A stretch of 64,000 bases of DNA, from contig NZ_JAPSKV010000005.1 in NCBI RefSeq assembly GCF_031181385.1, positions 1 through 64,000 on the forward strand. Direction: 5' to 3'. This document shows, piece after piece, positions 43,966-53,251 of this stretch. Both the position numbers and the translations under genes were made by a program. Positions within the stretch are counted from its first letter, which is position 1. The number at the start of each line of letters is the position of its first letter. The DNA is from Fredinandcohnia onubensis (lineage in GTDB: Bacteria; Bacillota; Bacilli; Bacillales; Bacillaceae_L). The notes under the pieces are model-generated. The model saw only the letters and a program-made list of their open reading frames with translations, was not told where the DNA came from and ran no database searches.

Positions 43966-45228
43966 TTACGAACTTAACTTATCTTCCTTAGCCAAGAAAA
44001 CTTCAGGATAACCATAGCTGCCATGCTCACTAATATCTAACCCCATAATTTCCTCTTCTTCTGTTACGCGTAAACCACCCATAACCTTTTTCAGAACGGC
44101 AAGAATGATAAAGGAAACAACAAATGCATAGAGACCAGATGTCGCTACCCCTAAGAACTGTACGCCTAATTGTGTGAATCCACCACCATAAAACAATCCA
44201 GCCTGCCCAACCGTTGCAAGCTCTGGTGTTGCAAAGAATCCAGTCGATAATGTACCCCAAATCCCAGCTGCTCCATGAACTGATAAAGCGAAAATCGGGT
44301 CATCGATCTTTCTCTTTTCAAAGAATCGCGCACTATAGAAGACAAGAATACCGGCTACAAATCCAATCACCACAGCTGCCCAAGTATCAACAAATGCACA
44401 AGATGCTGTAATCGCAACTAACCCTGCTAATGCACCATTTAACATGGTCGGAATATCTGATTTACCTAATACAATCCATGAAATGAATAATGCCGCTACT
44501 ACTCCAGCCCCTGCTGCCAAATTCGTATTTAGTGCAACGAATCCAAAGAATCCAGCGTCTACAGATACCGTGCTACCTGCATTAAATCCAAACCAACCGA
44601 TCCAAAGAATTAATACCCCCAACGCTGTATACACTTGGTTATGTCCAAAAAGAGTATTCGATGAGCCGTCCTTATTGTATTTTCCAATACGCGGCTTCAA
44701 TAATATCGTGGCTGCAAAAGCGGCCATTGCGCCTGTTAAATGAACAACTGTCGATCCAGCAAAATCTTGCTTGCCATGCTCCGCTAACCAGCCGCCACCC
44801 CAAATCCAGTGAGCAACCACTGGATAAACAATTGCTGCGAAAAGAATGGTAAATACAAGGTATACTGATAGTTTCGCTCTTTCTGCAAAACCACCTGTTG
44901 CAATTGTAATCGCTATTCCTGCAAATGCTAATTGAAATAAAAAGAAAACAGATGAATTAAGACCTAAATCGAGTTCTTTTCCAGAATAAAAAAATTCAGA
45001 CAATCCTACAAAAAAGTTTGCGTTGCCACCGAAGATAAATCCAAATCCAACTGCCCAAAACACTAATGACGAAAGACCGAATGTAAAAATCGTTTTACCT
45101 GCGATATGCCCTGCATTTTTCATTCGAGTCGAACCAGCTTCAAGTAGTATGAATCCACCTAACATAAAAATAACTAAAATTGCTCCAACCATTACCCATA
45201 GACTGTTCATTAAATAAGAAACGTCCAT
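43966..45228 (-). CDS. amtB: Ammonium transporter
   Basis: A 420-residue Amt-family channel (NrgA in B. subtilis) with eleven helices: FMLGGFILLEAGSTRMKN, DFAGSTVVHLTGAMAAF (first conserved pore His), FGFNAGSTVS and SVHGAAGIWGTL (second pore His). The C-terminal tail MGLDISEHGSYGYP is standard. ATG 45228 is 9 nt after GGGGG; an in-frame TTG lies at 45234. No glnK follows, unlike many bacteria. Two GlnR/TnrA-like boxes lie upstream. Confidence 0.93.
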   Translation of the reverse strand: MDVSYLMNSLWVMVGAILVIFMLGGFILLEAGSTRMKNAGHIAGKTIFTFGLSSLVFWAVGFGFIFGGNANFFVGLSEFFYSGKELDLGLNSSVFFLFQLAFAGIAITIATGGFAERAKLSVYLVFTILFAAIVYPVVAHWIWGGGWLAEHGKQDFAGSTVVHLTGAMAAFAATILLKPRIGKYNKDGSSNTLFGHNQVYTALGVLILWIGWFGFNAGSTVSVDAGFFGFVALNTNLAAGAGVVAALFISWIVLGKSDIPTMLNGALAGLVAITASCAFVDTWAAVVIGFVAGILVFYSARFFEKRKIDDPIFALSVHGAAGIWGTLSTGFFATPELATVGQAGLFYGGGFTQLGVQFLGVATSGLYAFVVSFIILAVLKKVMGGLRVTEEEEIMGLDISEHGSYGYPEVFLAKEDKLSS

Positions 45229-45275
45229 TTTCAACTTCCCCCTTTAAGCAAACTGTTATTTTACATTACATATGA

Positions 45276-45292
45276 TGTTAGGAAATATAACA
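45276..45292 (-). promoter_or_regulatory. GlnR/TnrA box 1 upstream of amtB
   Basis: TGTTAGGAAATATAACA fits the consensus TGTNANAWWWTNTNACA with one mismatch (G for A at position 7). It lies 48 bp upstream of the amtB start. Confidence 0.7.
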
Positions 45293-45368
45293 TCATGTAT
45301 ATGATTATTAATATTAATCTAAAATATAGATTGAAATCAACTATTTTTTAAAATTTTTAGATTAATTA

Positions 45369-45385
45369 TGTCATAAAACATAACA
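45369..45385 (-). promoter_or_regulatory. GlnR/TnrA box 2 upstream of amtB
   Basis: TGTCATAAAACATAACA fits the same consensus with one mismatch (C for T at position 11). It lies 93 bp from box 1. Two sites fit nitrogen-limitation control of ammonium uptake. Confidence 0.7.
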
Positions 45386-45398
45386 TCACATAAAAAAA

Positions 45399-45430
45399 AG
45401 AAGCATAATCACCATTGTGATATGCTTCTA
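45399..45430 (-). terminator. Terminator of the small gene at 45440
   Basis: GAAGCATAATCAC and GTGATATGCTTC form a stem with one bulge and a long T-run on the minus strand. Confidence 0.8.
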
Positions 45431-45439
45431 TCGACTTCT

Positions 45440-45592
45440 TTAACTTGGATCATTTTCGTCATAAGACAAGGTCGTAACCTGGGTGTAATCGCCTTTTTCT
45501 ATCTCTTCCATTGTTGCTTCCTCTTGCAAATCATTTTCTGTGTCCATTCCAACTGCGATGGTTGCATCGTCCTTCTTTTGGCGTTTCTTCAT
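45440..45592 (-). CDS. Hypothetical small protein
   Basis: A 50-residue acidic protein (MKKRQKKDDATIAVGMDTEN..., ending TLSYDENDPS). It has a strong ribosome binding site (AAAGGAGTGG) and its own terminator, so it is very likely real. I do not recognise the family. It lies upstream of the amtB regulatory region, separated from it by the terminator. Confidence 0.65.
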   Translation of the reverse strand: MKKRQKKDDATIAVGMDTENDLQEEATMEEIEKGDYTQVTTLSYDENDPS

Positions 45593-45802
45593 CAGTATCC
45601 ACTCCTTTCTTTTAGTATCCCATATTATGTTTTAGTTTGAGTTGGGAATGCTAAAAAAAATGCTGGTAGAAATAACCGTTTTCAGAATAGTATTTTTATA
45701 CGTTTGGAAGCATTTTTATTTAAAAATCCCTCGCATTTTTATGCAAATTGTTATAAAGTAATCATTGTGACTTTTTCTGAATAGTATTTGAGGTGAAACA
45801 AC

Positions 45803-47164
45803 ATGGCAATCCAAAAACAACAAGAAAAACCAGCAATAACTGAATATTTAAGATTTCTGATCCCTTCTTTAATCGGTATTATTTTATTTATTGTACCGTT
45901 CCAATACAAAGATGCTTTCACGATCCCTGTTGCGATTTTGGCGGACATTGTTCAAGATTTATTAGGCGGTTCAATACCTTATATTATGACAACATTGATT
46001 ACAATCACTGGGATTATTTCTATGTTGACAGTTGTCTTTAAACCATCATTCATTACAAAATCTCCCTTCTTATCTGGACTCTTCTATGTATCTCCAGTAT
46101 GGGTAATTGCACGAATTCTTGGAATGCTTTTCGCTATTATGACGTTATACAAGGTTGGCCCATCCGCAATTTGGTCGGATACAACTGGTGGAACTTTGTT
46201 ATTTGATTTGATTCCTGTCTTATTTTCCGTATTTTTATTTGCAGGACTCTTTTTACCATTGTTACTTGATTTTGGCTTATTAGAGCTATTTGGAGCATTG
46301 TTAACTAAGGTGATGCGTCCTCTTTTCAGATTACCTGGACGTTCATCTGTTGACGCCATCGCTTCATGGTTAGGTGATGGAACCGTTGGGGTCCTCCTTA
46401 CCAATAAACAATACGAAGAAGGCTATTATACAAAAAGGGAAGCAGCTATCATTGGAACGACATTCTCTGTTGTTTCAATCACATTTACAGTCGTTATTTT
46501 GGCCCAAATGCGTTTAGAGCATATGTTTGTACCATTTTATTTCACAATCTTACTTGCAGGCTTGGTTGCGGCAATCATCATGCCCAGAATCCCGCCACTA
46601 TCTAGAAAATCGGATACGTATTATGAAGGCACTACACAAAAAGCGGACGAAAACATTCCGGCGAATGTAGGTCGTTTTCAGTGGGGCATGGAGCAAGCAG
46701 TCATTCAAGCGAGAAAAAGTGGAGACTTTTCAAGGGTGTTAAAAGGCGGAGTTCAGAATGTATTAGATATGTGGCTGGGCGTCGTTCCAGTCGTAATGGC
46801 AATCGGAACAATCGCACTTATTATTGCGGAGTTCACGCCGTTCTTTACCTATTTAGGGGCTCCATTTGTACCGATTCTTTCACTACTACAAGTGCCAGAA
46901 GCAGCTGCAGCAGCCCAAACAATGGTCATTGGATTTGCAGACATGTTCTTACCGGCCATTATTGGCGCAGACATACCAAATGATTTGACACGTTTTGTGA
47001 TTGCAGGAGTATCCATCACTCAGTTAATCTACATGTCAGAGGTTGGTGGATTGCTACTTGGTTCAAAATTACCGGTTTCCTTCTTGGACTTAGTGTTGAT
47101 TTTCTTACTGCGTACGTTTATTACCTTACCAATTATTGTTGGAATGGCGTATTTGTTTTTTTAA
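45803..47164 (+). CDS. YjiH-family membrane protein
   Basis: A 453-residue polytopic membrane protein, with about ten helices, of the YjiH family. It holds two gate (nucleoside recognition) domains: WLGDGTVGVLLTNKQYEEGYYTKREAA and FADMFLPAIIGADIPNDLTRF mark each. The transport substrate is unknown. The ribosome binding site is TTTGAGGTG. Terminator at 47175-47206. Confidence 0.82.
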   Translation: MAIQKQQEKPAITEYLRFLIPSLIGIILFIVPFQYKDAFTIPVAILADIVQDLLGGSIPYIMTTLITITGIISMLTVVFKPSFITKSPFLSGLFYVSPVWVIARILGMLFAIMTLYKVGPSAIWSDTTGGTLLFDLIPVLFSVFLFAGLFLPLLLDFGLLELFGALLTKVMRPLFRLPGRSSVDAIASWLGDGTVGVLLTNKQYEEGYYTKREAAIIGTTFSVVSITFTVVILAQMRLEHMFVPFYFTILLAGLVAAIIMPRIPPLSRKSDTYYEGTTQKADENIPANVGRFQWGMEQAVIQARKSGDFSRVLKGGVQNVLDMWLGVVPVVMAIGTIALIIAEFTPFFTYLGAPFVPILSLLQVPEAAAAAQTMVIGFADMFLPAIIGADIPNDLTRFVIAGVSITQLIYMSEVGGLLLGSKLPVSFLDLVLIFLLRTFITLPIIVGMAYLFF

Positions 47165-47174
47165 GATAATAATT

Positions 47175-47206
47175 TAAGCCCCGAAGTTGATTCGGGGCTT
47201 TTTTGT
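47175..47206 (+). terminator. YjiH gene terminator
   Basis: AAGCCCCGAA / TTCGGGGCTT with a 5-nt loop and TTTTTT. Confidence 0.92.
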
Positions 47207-47220
47207 GCTTGTGAATGTTA

Positions 47221-47290
47221 GTGACAGTATTTTTTAGTTTGTGACAGTATTTCTGGGTATGTGACAGTATTACAAAATTAGTGACACTAT
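47221..47290. repeat. 20-bp period array, four units
   Basis: GTGACAGTAT starts at 47221, 47241 and 47261, and GTGACACTAT at 47281, exactly 20 bp apart with variable halves between. It sits between convergent genes right after a terminator, as does the array at 38461 with a different core. Confidence 0.85.
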
Positions 47291-47310
47291 TTAAGCGTCT
47301 CTCCCACCAT

Positions 47311-48318
47311 CTAGACTTTCACAGGAACTTCTTCCTTCGTGAATCCGTCTTGATAAATTCGGCTGATAATAGACTCAATTTCGGGCTCTTCCACTGTTAA
47401 ATCCGTGATATTATGGGTTTGCGTAATTTGCGAAATCACGTCCGAAGCGGAAAAGTCATCACGGTTGAAACGAATCCACTTACGGTTCCCTTCTTCTTTC
47501 ATGAGCTCCCCGTTTGAAACGTGTAAATCGACGCCATTTTCTTCTACATCAACAATCAAAGTCCGCATTTTTCCGAAGCGAGACTTAACTGCTGCTATAT
47601 CACCGTCATAGACCTTTTGGCCATGGTCTATTAGAATCATTCGTTTACAAAGCTTTTCAATATCCTCCATATCATGTGTCGTTAAGATCACCGTCACATC
47701 ACGAAGTTTATTAATTTCCTGTATAAATTCTCGCATTTTCTCTTTCGCAACAACATCCAATCCAATCGTTGGTTCATCTAAAAATAAAATTTCAGGGTCA
47801 TGTAAAAGTGACGCTGCGATATCCGCTCTCATGCGTTGACCTAACGATAGTTGCCGAACAGGCGTGTTCAAAAATTCGCCTAAGCCAAGTATATCCGAGA
47901 ATGTGTTCATGTTTTCTTTATAACGCGCATCAGGAACGCGGTATATTTCCTTTAATAATTCAAATGATTCAATTGTCGGGAGGTCCCACCAGAGCTGTGT
48001 CCGTTGACCAAACACGACACCAATGTTTTTCGCATTTTCCTTACGATTTTCATATGGTACAATCCCATTTACAATAATGGAGCCGTTTGATGGAACAAGA
48101 ATACCTGTAAGCATTTTGATCGTTGTTGATTTCCCTGCTCCATTTGGTCCAATATATCCAACCATTTCCCCTTTTTCGATGGAAAAGGAAATATCTTTTA
48201 CCGCTTCTTTCGTGACAAACTGGCGGTTTATGACACTTTTTAAGGCCCCTACAAAACCTGTTTCTCTTTTTGCAATTTTAAATTCTTTGTTTAAATGTTC
48301 TACTTCAATTATGGCCAA
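47311..48318 (-). CDS. ABC-2 exporter ATP-binding protein
   Basis: A 335-residue ABC ATPase of the DrrA-like type. Walker A is GYIGPNGAGKSTTIKML, the signature is LSLGQRMRADIAASL and Walker B is ILFLDEPTIGLD. It lies 19 bp after the second permease and probably energises a heterodimeric exporter of unknown substrate. The start is TTG with GGGGGG 10 nt upstream. The C-terminal 100 residues are an extra domain common in this subgroup. Confidence 0.9.
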   Translation of the reverse strand: MAIIEVEHLNKEFKIAKRETGFVGALKSVINRQFVTKEAVKDISFSIEKGEMVGYIGPNGAGKSTTIKMLTGILVPSNGSIIVNGIVPYENRKENAKNIGVVFGQRTQLWWDLPTIESFELLKEIYRVPDARYKENMNTFSDILGLGEFLNTPVRQLSLGQRMRADIAASLLHDPEILFLDEPTIGLDVVAKEKMREFIQEINKLRDVTVILTTHDMEDIEKLCKRMILIDHGQKVYDGDIAAVKSRFGKMRTLIVDVEENGVDLHVSNGELMKEEGNRKWIRFNRDDFSASDVISQITQTHNITDLTVEEPEIESIISRIYQDGFTKEEVPVKV

Positions 48319-48337
48319 GACACAATCCCCCCTTTAA

Positions 48338-49147
48338 TCACGATCCAGCACTCTTATATCTACTTAAGCCGAGCATCCAAACATAATATGCAATGACAAA
48401 AAACACGATACCCACAAGCGGTGTAAAATATCCGATATAGGAAGGAAAATACGGTGTGTCCTTATCTAATATAACCGCTGCTGGGAAGTAATTTACAAAC
48501 CCAAAAGGAACAACAAATGCCGTTACCCATTGAACAATCTTAGGATAGATTGCAAGTGGATAGTTCGTTAAATTTCTTGCTGGGTACATCACAACCCAGT
48601 AAAAGCGCTCTGACTTCGTTGTCCAGAAGGCAATGGCTGAAATGAATACTAGCAGACCACCTTGAACCAAGATCCCACCGATAATCGCCCCAAGTAAAAA
48701 GAGGATCTTTCCAAATTGCCAATGAATATCAAGGGCATTGCTTACCCATATAAATACAAGAATACTAAAAATAAATTGTCCGGCAGCTCCAATATCAAAT
48801 TTCATCGCCATAAAATGAAAAAATGGGTTGATTGGACGAACGAGAAAACGGTCAAAGGTCCCGTTCACAATATAAGTATCCAAACTTCTAAAATGGAAAA
48901 AGAGGATGATACAGAATCCCCATGATAGAACAGCTAACGCGAATAGAAATAACAGCTCATAGAAATTCCACTTTCCAAGTTCTTTAAATTGATAGAGCAT
49001 GATCCACATGGTTACCGCGGTTCCCGTGTAGGCAGCGACCATTCCAACAATTCGCATAATGAACGCAAAACGATACTGCATTTGGGCACGTACTCCCGCT
49101 CCGACTAGTCGGAAATACAATCGAACATATTCTATAATCTTTGTCAT
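48338..49147 (-). CDS. ABC-2 permease subunit
   Basis: A 269-residue protein with six membrane helices of the ABC2_membrane_6 (DUF990) family; FDRFLVRPINPFFHF in the cytosolic loop is typical. It is the second permease in the three-gene exporter. It starts 3 bp after the stop of the upstream permease gene. The ribosome binding site is GGGAGGAT. Confidence 0.85.
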   Translation of the reverse strand: MTKIIEYVRLYFRLVGAGVRAQMQYRFAFIMRIVGMVAAYTGTAVTMWIMLYQFKELGKWNFYELLFLFALAVLSWGFCIILFFHFRSLDTYIVNGTFDRFLVRPINPFFHFMAMKFDIGAAGQFIFSILVFIWVSNALDIHWQFGKILFLLGAIIGGILVQGGLLVFISAIAFWTTKSERFYWVVMYPARNLTNYPLAIYPKIVQWVTAFVVPFGFVNYFPAAVILDKDTPYFPSYIGYFTPLVGIVFFVIAYYVWMLGLSRYKSAGS

Positions 49148-49150
49148 CCT

Positions 49151-49954
49151 TTATCCTCCCTGCACAATCACTTTGTTTGATGCTTTTTGCCAAACAAAAC
49201 GGAGGATTGCATAGGACACAGCTACCCAAAACAACTGAATCCCAATTGAAACAAACACATCTTTGCCAGAAATTTCTTCAATAAAAATCGCATTTGGAAT
49301 AAAATAAATCCCTTGGAATGGTAAATACGTTGCAAACGTTTGCAACCAACCAGGGAAAAACCACAACGGAATGACCGAACCCGATAAAAGGGATACAGAA
49401 AAATAGAAGATATCCTCTATTCCTCCTGTTTCAATAAGCCAAAATGTAAATAATCCAAATGTCAGCTCAATACAGTATCGTATTAAAAACCCTAAAAACC
49501 CTGAAATAATATATAAAATCCACGTCATCCATGATGTCGGCAGGCTTAAATCAACAAAGAAAAACAAGAGAACATATAAAGGGACAAGTGCAGTCAGCAT
49601 GTAAAAAGCTACACTTCCAAAGTCAGCAAATAAATATCGTAACGGTACATCAAATGGCCTCATAAGTTCGAGTGCAATGTCTCCAGTTCGAACCTTTTCT
49701 TGCAGTTCCCACAGCGGCGTTCCAGCACCATTGACTGCCGTTAAAAACTGACTGACAACAACATATGTAAGCATTGCAGTTAAAGAAATTCCACTCGCCT
49801 CTTCTTTGCCAGCATAAAGTGCATACCAAATTGACATCCACATTAACAAAAAAATGATATTTGAAACCAGCCTTGTCCATACATCAAAACGATAGGCGGC
49901 TGATCTCATAAAGGCTTTCTTCGTAAAAGCCGTATACATTTTTACCGTATCCAT
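49151..49954 (-). CDS. ABC-2 permease subunit
   Basis: A 267-residue six-helix permease, first gene of the exporter operon. The loop motif GDIALELMRPFDVPLRYL matches the partner's RPINPF loop, indicating two paralogous half-permeases, each about 267 residues, using one ATPase. Substrate unknown. The ribosome binding site is AGAGGTGAA. Confidence 0.85.
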   Translation of the reverse strand: MDTVKMYTAFTKKAFMRSAAYRFDVWTRLVSNIIFLLMWMSIWYALYAGKEEASGISLTAMLTYVVVSQFLTAVNGAGTPLWELQEKVRTGDIALELMRPFDVPLRYLFADFGSVAFYMLTALVPLYVLLFFFVDLSLPTSWMTWILYIISGFLGFLIRYCIELTFGLFTFWLIETGGIEDIFYFSVSLLSGSVIPLWFFPGWLQTFATYLPFQGIYFIPNAIFIEEISGKDVFVSIGIQLFWVAVSYAILRFVWQKASNKVIVQGG

Positions 49955-50061
49955 TCATTCACCTCTAGTAAACTATGAAACATAAGTTAAAAGTAAGGTA
50001 TGCCAAACTCCCTTCTTTTAACAGATTTTTCTTTATAGTAGCATAATTCTACTACTTCCGA

Positions 50062-51372
50062 CTAGACTCTTTCTGTCTTTTTAGCACCAAGTCTTGAAAC
50101 GGTTTGTTCAATCAGGACGGCCACAACAGTTCCAAGGACGAGACCATTATTTAAAATTGAAGTTAAAATAGGTGGTACATCTGTAAATGCTTCTGAAGGT
50201 ACAAACATCGCCCCTACCCCAACGAATAACGAAAAAACGATGATCAGTCTGGATTGATATTTGTTTTCTAGGTTTTCAAACATCGCTAAAGACGGTAGCA
50301 TAAGGTTAGCGAAAATGATAAAAACCGTTGCATACCCTACTGGTGCTGGCAAGCCTGAAACGAAGTTCATCACTTTCGGAAGGAAACTAATACCGACCAA
50401 GATGAAACTTCCAACAATGAATGGGAGTCTAGTATTAATTTTCGTAGTAGCAATAAATCCCGCAGCCCCTGATATCGGAACAGGTGCAACCGCAGAGAAG
50501 AGTCCAGCCAACATTTGGTTAATTCCCGCCATAAAACCTGCTGGACGAAATCTTGTTTTTGCTAATGATACGTTTTGTGATTGAAGCACTTGTTCAACGA
50601 CCTTTACACTAGCTATAAGGTTGGTTAATAGCAATAGTGTCACGAGAATCGAAGTTGTAATCATCCCACTATCAAAAATTGGCTGTCCGAAAGGAAAGAT
50701 CTCAGGTACCTCTATCCATTTGTCCGACGTAACTTTGTTTGGTTCGATTAATCCAAGCACAGCGAAAATAATCCAACCAAGGGCCAAGCTGATTAGAACG
50801 GAGTATTGTCTTAGCGCACGAGGTCCTTTTTCGGCAAAAACAAAGGTAAATAGAATAATAAATAAACAAATACCTGCGATTTTTAAGTTAACCGTTTCTG
50901 AGCCACGGTAACCAACACCGAAAATGCCATTTAAAAAGGAACCGCTCAATTGTAGAGAAAGTAAAATTAAATAAGTGCCTGTTACAACTGGCGTAAATAA
51001 TTTCGACAGTCGATCAATAATACCAAAGATACTTAAGAGCATAAAAAGAACACCGCTCACCAAAATACCGGCTTCAATCGCCCGAAGTGTTTCTTCACCT
51101 GAACCATATAATGTCGGACCCAAACCTGCATAGATAATGAACACGCCCCACCATAAGCCAGCAGGTCCTTCATTGATAGGCAAACGGTGTCCAAAATAAA
51201 CTTGTATTAAACAGGATAATCCCAATACGAGGAAGGTCCTTTGGACAAAGCTCGCTGTCTCGACTGGGTTCATTCCGTATAGAGCTGCAATCGCGATCGG
51301 TGCGACGATGGAACTAGCAATGATAAAGGCTAGCCATTGTAATGAACTAAAAAAAACTTTCAAAATTCTCAT
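50062..51372 (-). CDS. NCS2-family uracil/purine permease
   Basis: A 436-residue membrane protein with about twelve helices of the NCS2 nucleobase family. It keeps the INEGPAGLWWG segment and the AVAPVPISGAAGFIATTKINTR region. It resembles B. subtilis YwdJ. Which nucleobase it carries cannot be read from the sequence. The ATG lies close behind AAGGATAGGG. Confidence 0.8.
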   Translation of the reverse strand: MRILKVFFSSLQWLAFIIASSIVAPIAIAALYGMNPVETASFVQRTFLVLGLSCLIQVYFGHRLPINEGPAGLWWGVFIIYAGLGPTLYGSGEETLRAIEAGILVSGVLFMLLSIFGIIDRLSKLFTPVVTGTYLILLSLQLSGSFLNGIFGVGYRGSETVNLKIAGICLFIILFTFVFAEKGPRALRQYSVLISLALGWIIFAVLGLIEPNKVTSDKWIEVPEIFPFGQPIFDSGMITTSILVTLLLLTNLIASVKVVEQVLQSQNVSLAKTRFRPAGFMAGINQMLAGLFSAVAPVPISGAAGFIATTKINTRLPFIVGSFILVGISFLPKVMNFVSGLPAPVGYATVFIIFANLMLPSLAMFENLENKYQSRLIIVFSLFVGVGAMFVPSEAFTDVPPILTSILNNGLVLGTVVAVLIEQTVSRLGAKKTERV

Positions 51373-51474
51373 CCCTATCCTTCGTATATGTGCTCTCCCA
51401 TTTTACCATTTTTTTATAAATTTGCATGTTTGATATAATGAATATATATGCTTTACTTTTGGAGGAAAAAATTT

Positions 51475-52458
51475 ATGATTCGTTTTGGAGTTATCGGAAC
51501 TAACTGGATTACAGATTCATTTTTAGAAGCAGCAAATGCAATTGAGGATTTTTCATTAACCGCAGTTTATTCACGAACGGATGAGCGCGCAAAGGAATTT
51601 GCTCATAAACACCATGCACCTAATACCTTTACTTCGATTGAGGAAATGGCGCAATCTGATGTAGTAGACGCTGTGTACATAGCAAGCCCTACATCCTTCC
51701 ACGCCTCTCATGCAATTAGTCTACTGAAACATAGAAAACATGTTCTTTGTGAAAAGCCAATTGCCTCAAATACGAGAGAGCTTATGGAAATGATTCAGGC
51801 AGCGAAAGAAAATAAAGTGCTGTTAATGGAGGCGCTCAAGTCGGGTTTTCTCCCTTCCTATTCAAGCATTCGGGAGCACTTACATAAAATCGGACCGGTT
51901 CGTCGTTATTTTGCAAGCTATTGCCAATATTCATCCCGCTATGATGCATATAAAGAAGGTACGGTATTGAATGCCTTTAAACCGGAATTTTCAAATGGTT
52001 CCTTAATGGATATTGGTGTGTATTGTATTTATCCAATGGTGCAATTATTCGGAAGGCCAGATTCAATCAAAGCAAGTGGTCTCATGCTGGGTTCTGGTGT
52101 CGATGGTGAAGGAGGCATTCTCGCCCATTACAAAAACATGGAAGGTACGGTGATGTTTTCAAAGATCACGAACTCCTATATCCCTTCTGAAATACAAGGT
52201 GAAAAAGGAAGTATTCTCATTGATAAAATTTCAGAACCCGAAAAAGTGGAAATTCGCTACCGGGACGGCCGAGTTGAAGATATCTCTAACCTGCCGGAGC
52301 ACCACACCATGTATTATGAAACCAAAGAATTTATTGAACTGATTAAAAATGGTTCCTTAGAATCAACCGTAAACACCTATGAAAATTCGATTACAGTTAT
52401 GGAAATACTAGACGAGGCCCGCAAGCAAATCGGGTTGGTGTTTCCTGCAGATAAATAA
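51475..52458 (+). CDS. Gfo/Idh/MocA-family oxidoreductase
   Basis: A 327-residue NAD(P)-dependent oxidoreductase. The N-terminal Rossmann motif is FGVIGTNWITDSF; the catalytic Lys lies in HVLCEKPIASN (EKP motif), and the C-terminal alpha/beta domain has GSLMDIGVYCIYP. It probably acts on a sugar or inositol-like polyol, unknown here. ATG 51475 has TTGGAGG upstream; the frame is open nine codons further. Confidence 0.87.
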   Translation: MIRFGVIGTNWITDSFLEAANAIEDFSLTAVYSRTDERAKEFAHKHHAPNTFTSIEEMAQSDVVDAVYIASPTSFHASHAISLLKHRKHVLCEKPIASNTRELMEMIQAAKENKVLLMEALKSGFLPSYSSIREHLHKIGPVRRYFASYCQYSSRYDAYKEGTVLNAFKPEFSNGSLMDIGVYCIYPMVQLFGRPDSIKASGLMLGSGVDGEGGILAHYKNMEGTVMFSKITNSYIPSEIQGEKGSILIDKISEPEKVEIRYRDGRVEDISNLPEHHTMYYETKEFIELIKNGSLESTVNTYENSITVMEILDEARKQIGLVFPADK

Positions 52459-52463
52459 AAAAC

Positions 52464-52498
52464 GAACGCTTGCGACCAATCAGTCGCAAGCGTTTCTT
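52464..52498. terminator. Bidirectional terminator
   Basis: GAACGCTTGCGAC / GTCGCAAGCGTTT stem between convergent genes, T-run after. Confidence 0.88.
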
Positions 52499-53152
52499 TT
52501 AATCACCTTTTACATTTTTCAATGCATCTACGATTGGGATTTCTCCACTTACAAGATCAAATGATTGATAATATGTATTTTCCTCAGATAAGGAAGCTAC
52601 AATCACTTTGGCTACATCCGCACGAGGAATTGTATTTCTTGTCAAGTTCTCCCCAATTGCCACCTTCCCAGTGCCTTCTTCATTCAACAAACCACCAGGT
52701 CGAACAATTGTATAGGTTAAATCACTTTGTTCAAGAATTCGATCGGCATAGTGTTTTGCTACATAGTATGGACGAATTGCCTCATTCCATGTTTCACGTT
52801 GATTCGCACCTAATGCACTTACCATCACAAAGCGCTTAACCCCTGTCTTTTCTGCCGCTTCAACAGTTTTCACTGCACCATCAAGGTCAATTAGCAACGT
52901 TTGATCAGGACCTGTATGTCCACCTGATCCTGCGGTAAACACAATCGCATCCAAGCCTGTAATGGCTTCTGCTATTTTATCAACATTATCTGCAATATTT
53001 GCTAAAACGGTTTCGGCACCTAAGTTCTCAAAATGGGCTACTTGCTCTTGTTTACGCACCATCGCAATGGGTGTATGCTCACTACTTTCCTTTAGAAGCT
53101 TCACCACCTGTTTTCCAATTTGACCATTAGCACCGACTACACAAACTTTCAT
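52499..53152 (-). CDS. yhfK: NAD(P)-binding SDR protein YhfK
   Basis: A 217-residue atypical short-chain dehydrogenase. The dinucleotide loop is CVVGANGQIGKQVVK; VFTAGSGGHTGPDQT, FVMVSALGANQ and TIVRPGGLLNE follow the YhfK family. A reaction is not known. ATG 53152 has GGGGC upstream (a TTG lies one codon earlier). Confidence 0.83.
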   Translation of the reverse strand: MKVCVVGANGQIGKQVVKLLKESSEHTPIAMVRKQEQVAHFENLGAETVLANIADNVDKIAEAITGLDAIVFTAGSGGHTGPDQTLLIDLDGAVKTVEAAEKTGVKRFVMVSALGANQRETWNEAIRPYYVAKHYADRILEQSDLTYTIVRPGGLLNEEGTGKVAIGENLTRNTIPRADVAKVIVASLSEENTYYQSFDLVSGEIPIVDALKNVKGD

Positions 53153-53251
53153 CAAATCTAGCCCCTTTCTTTTCCATTTCCTTTATTATTACAAGTTAGG
53201 AAATAGATAGCAAATGATAGGGCTTATGATTTCAATGGACAATTTCTCAGA

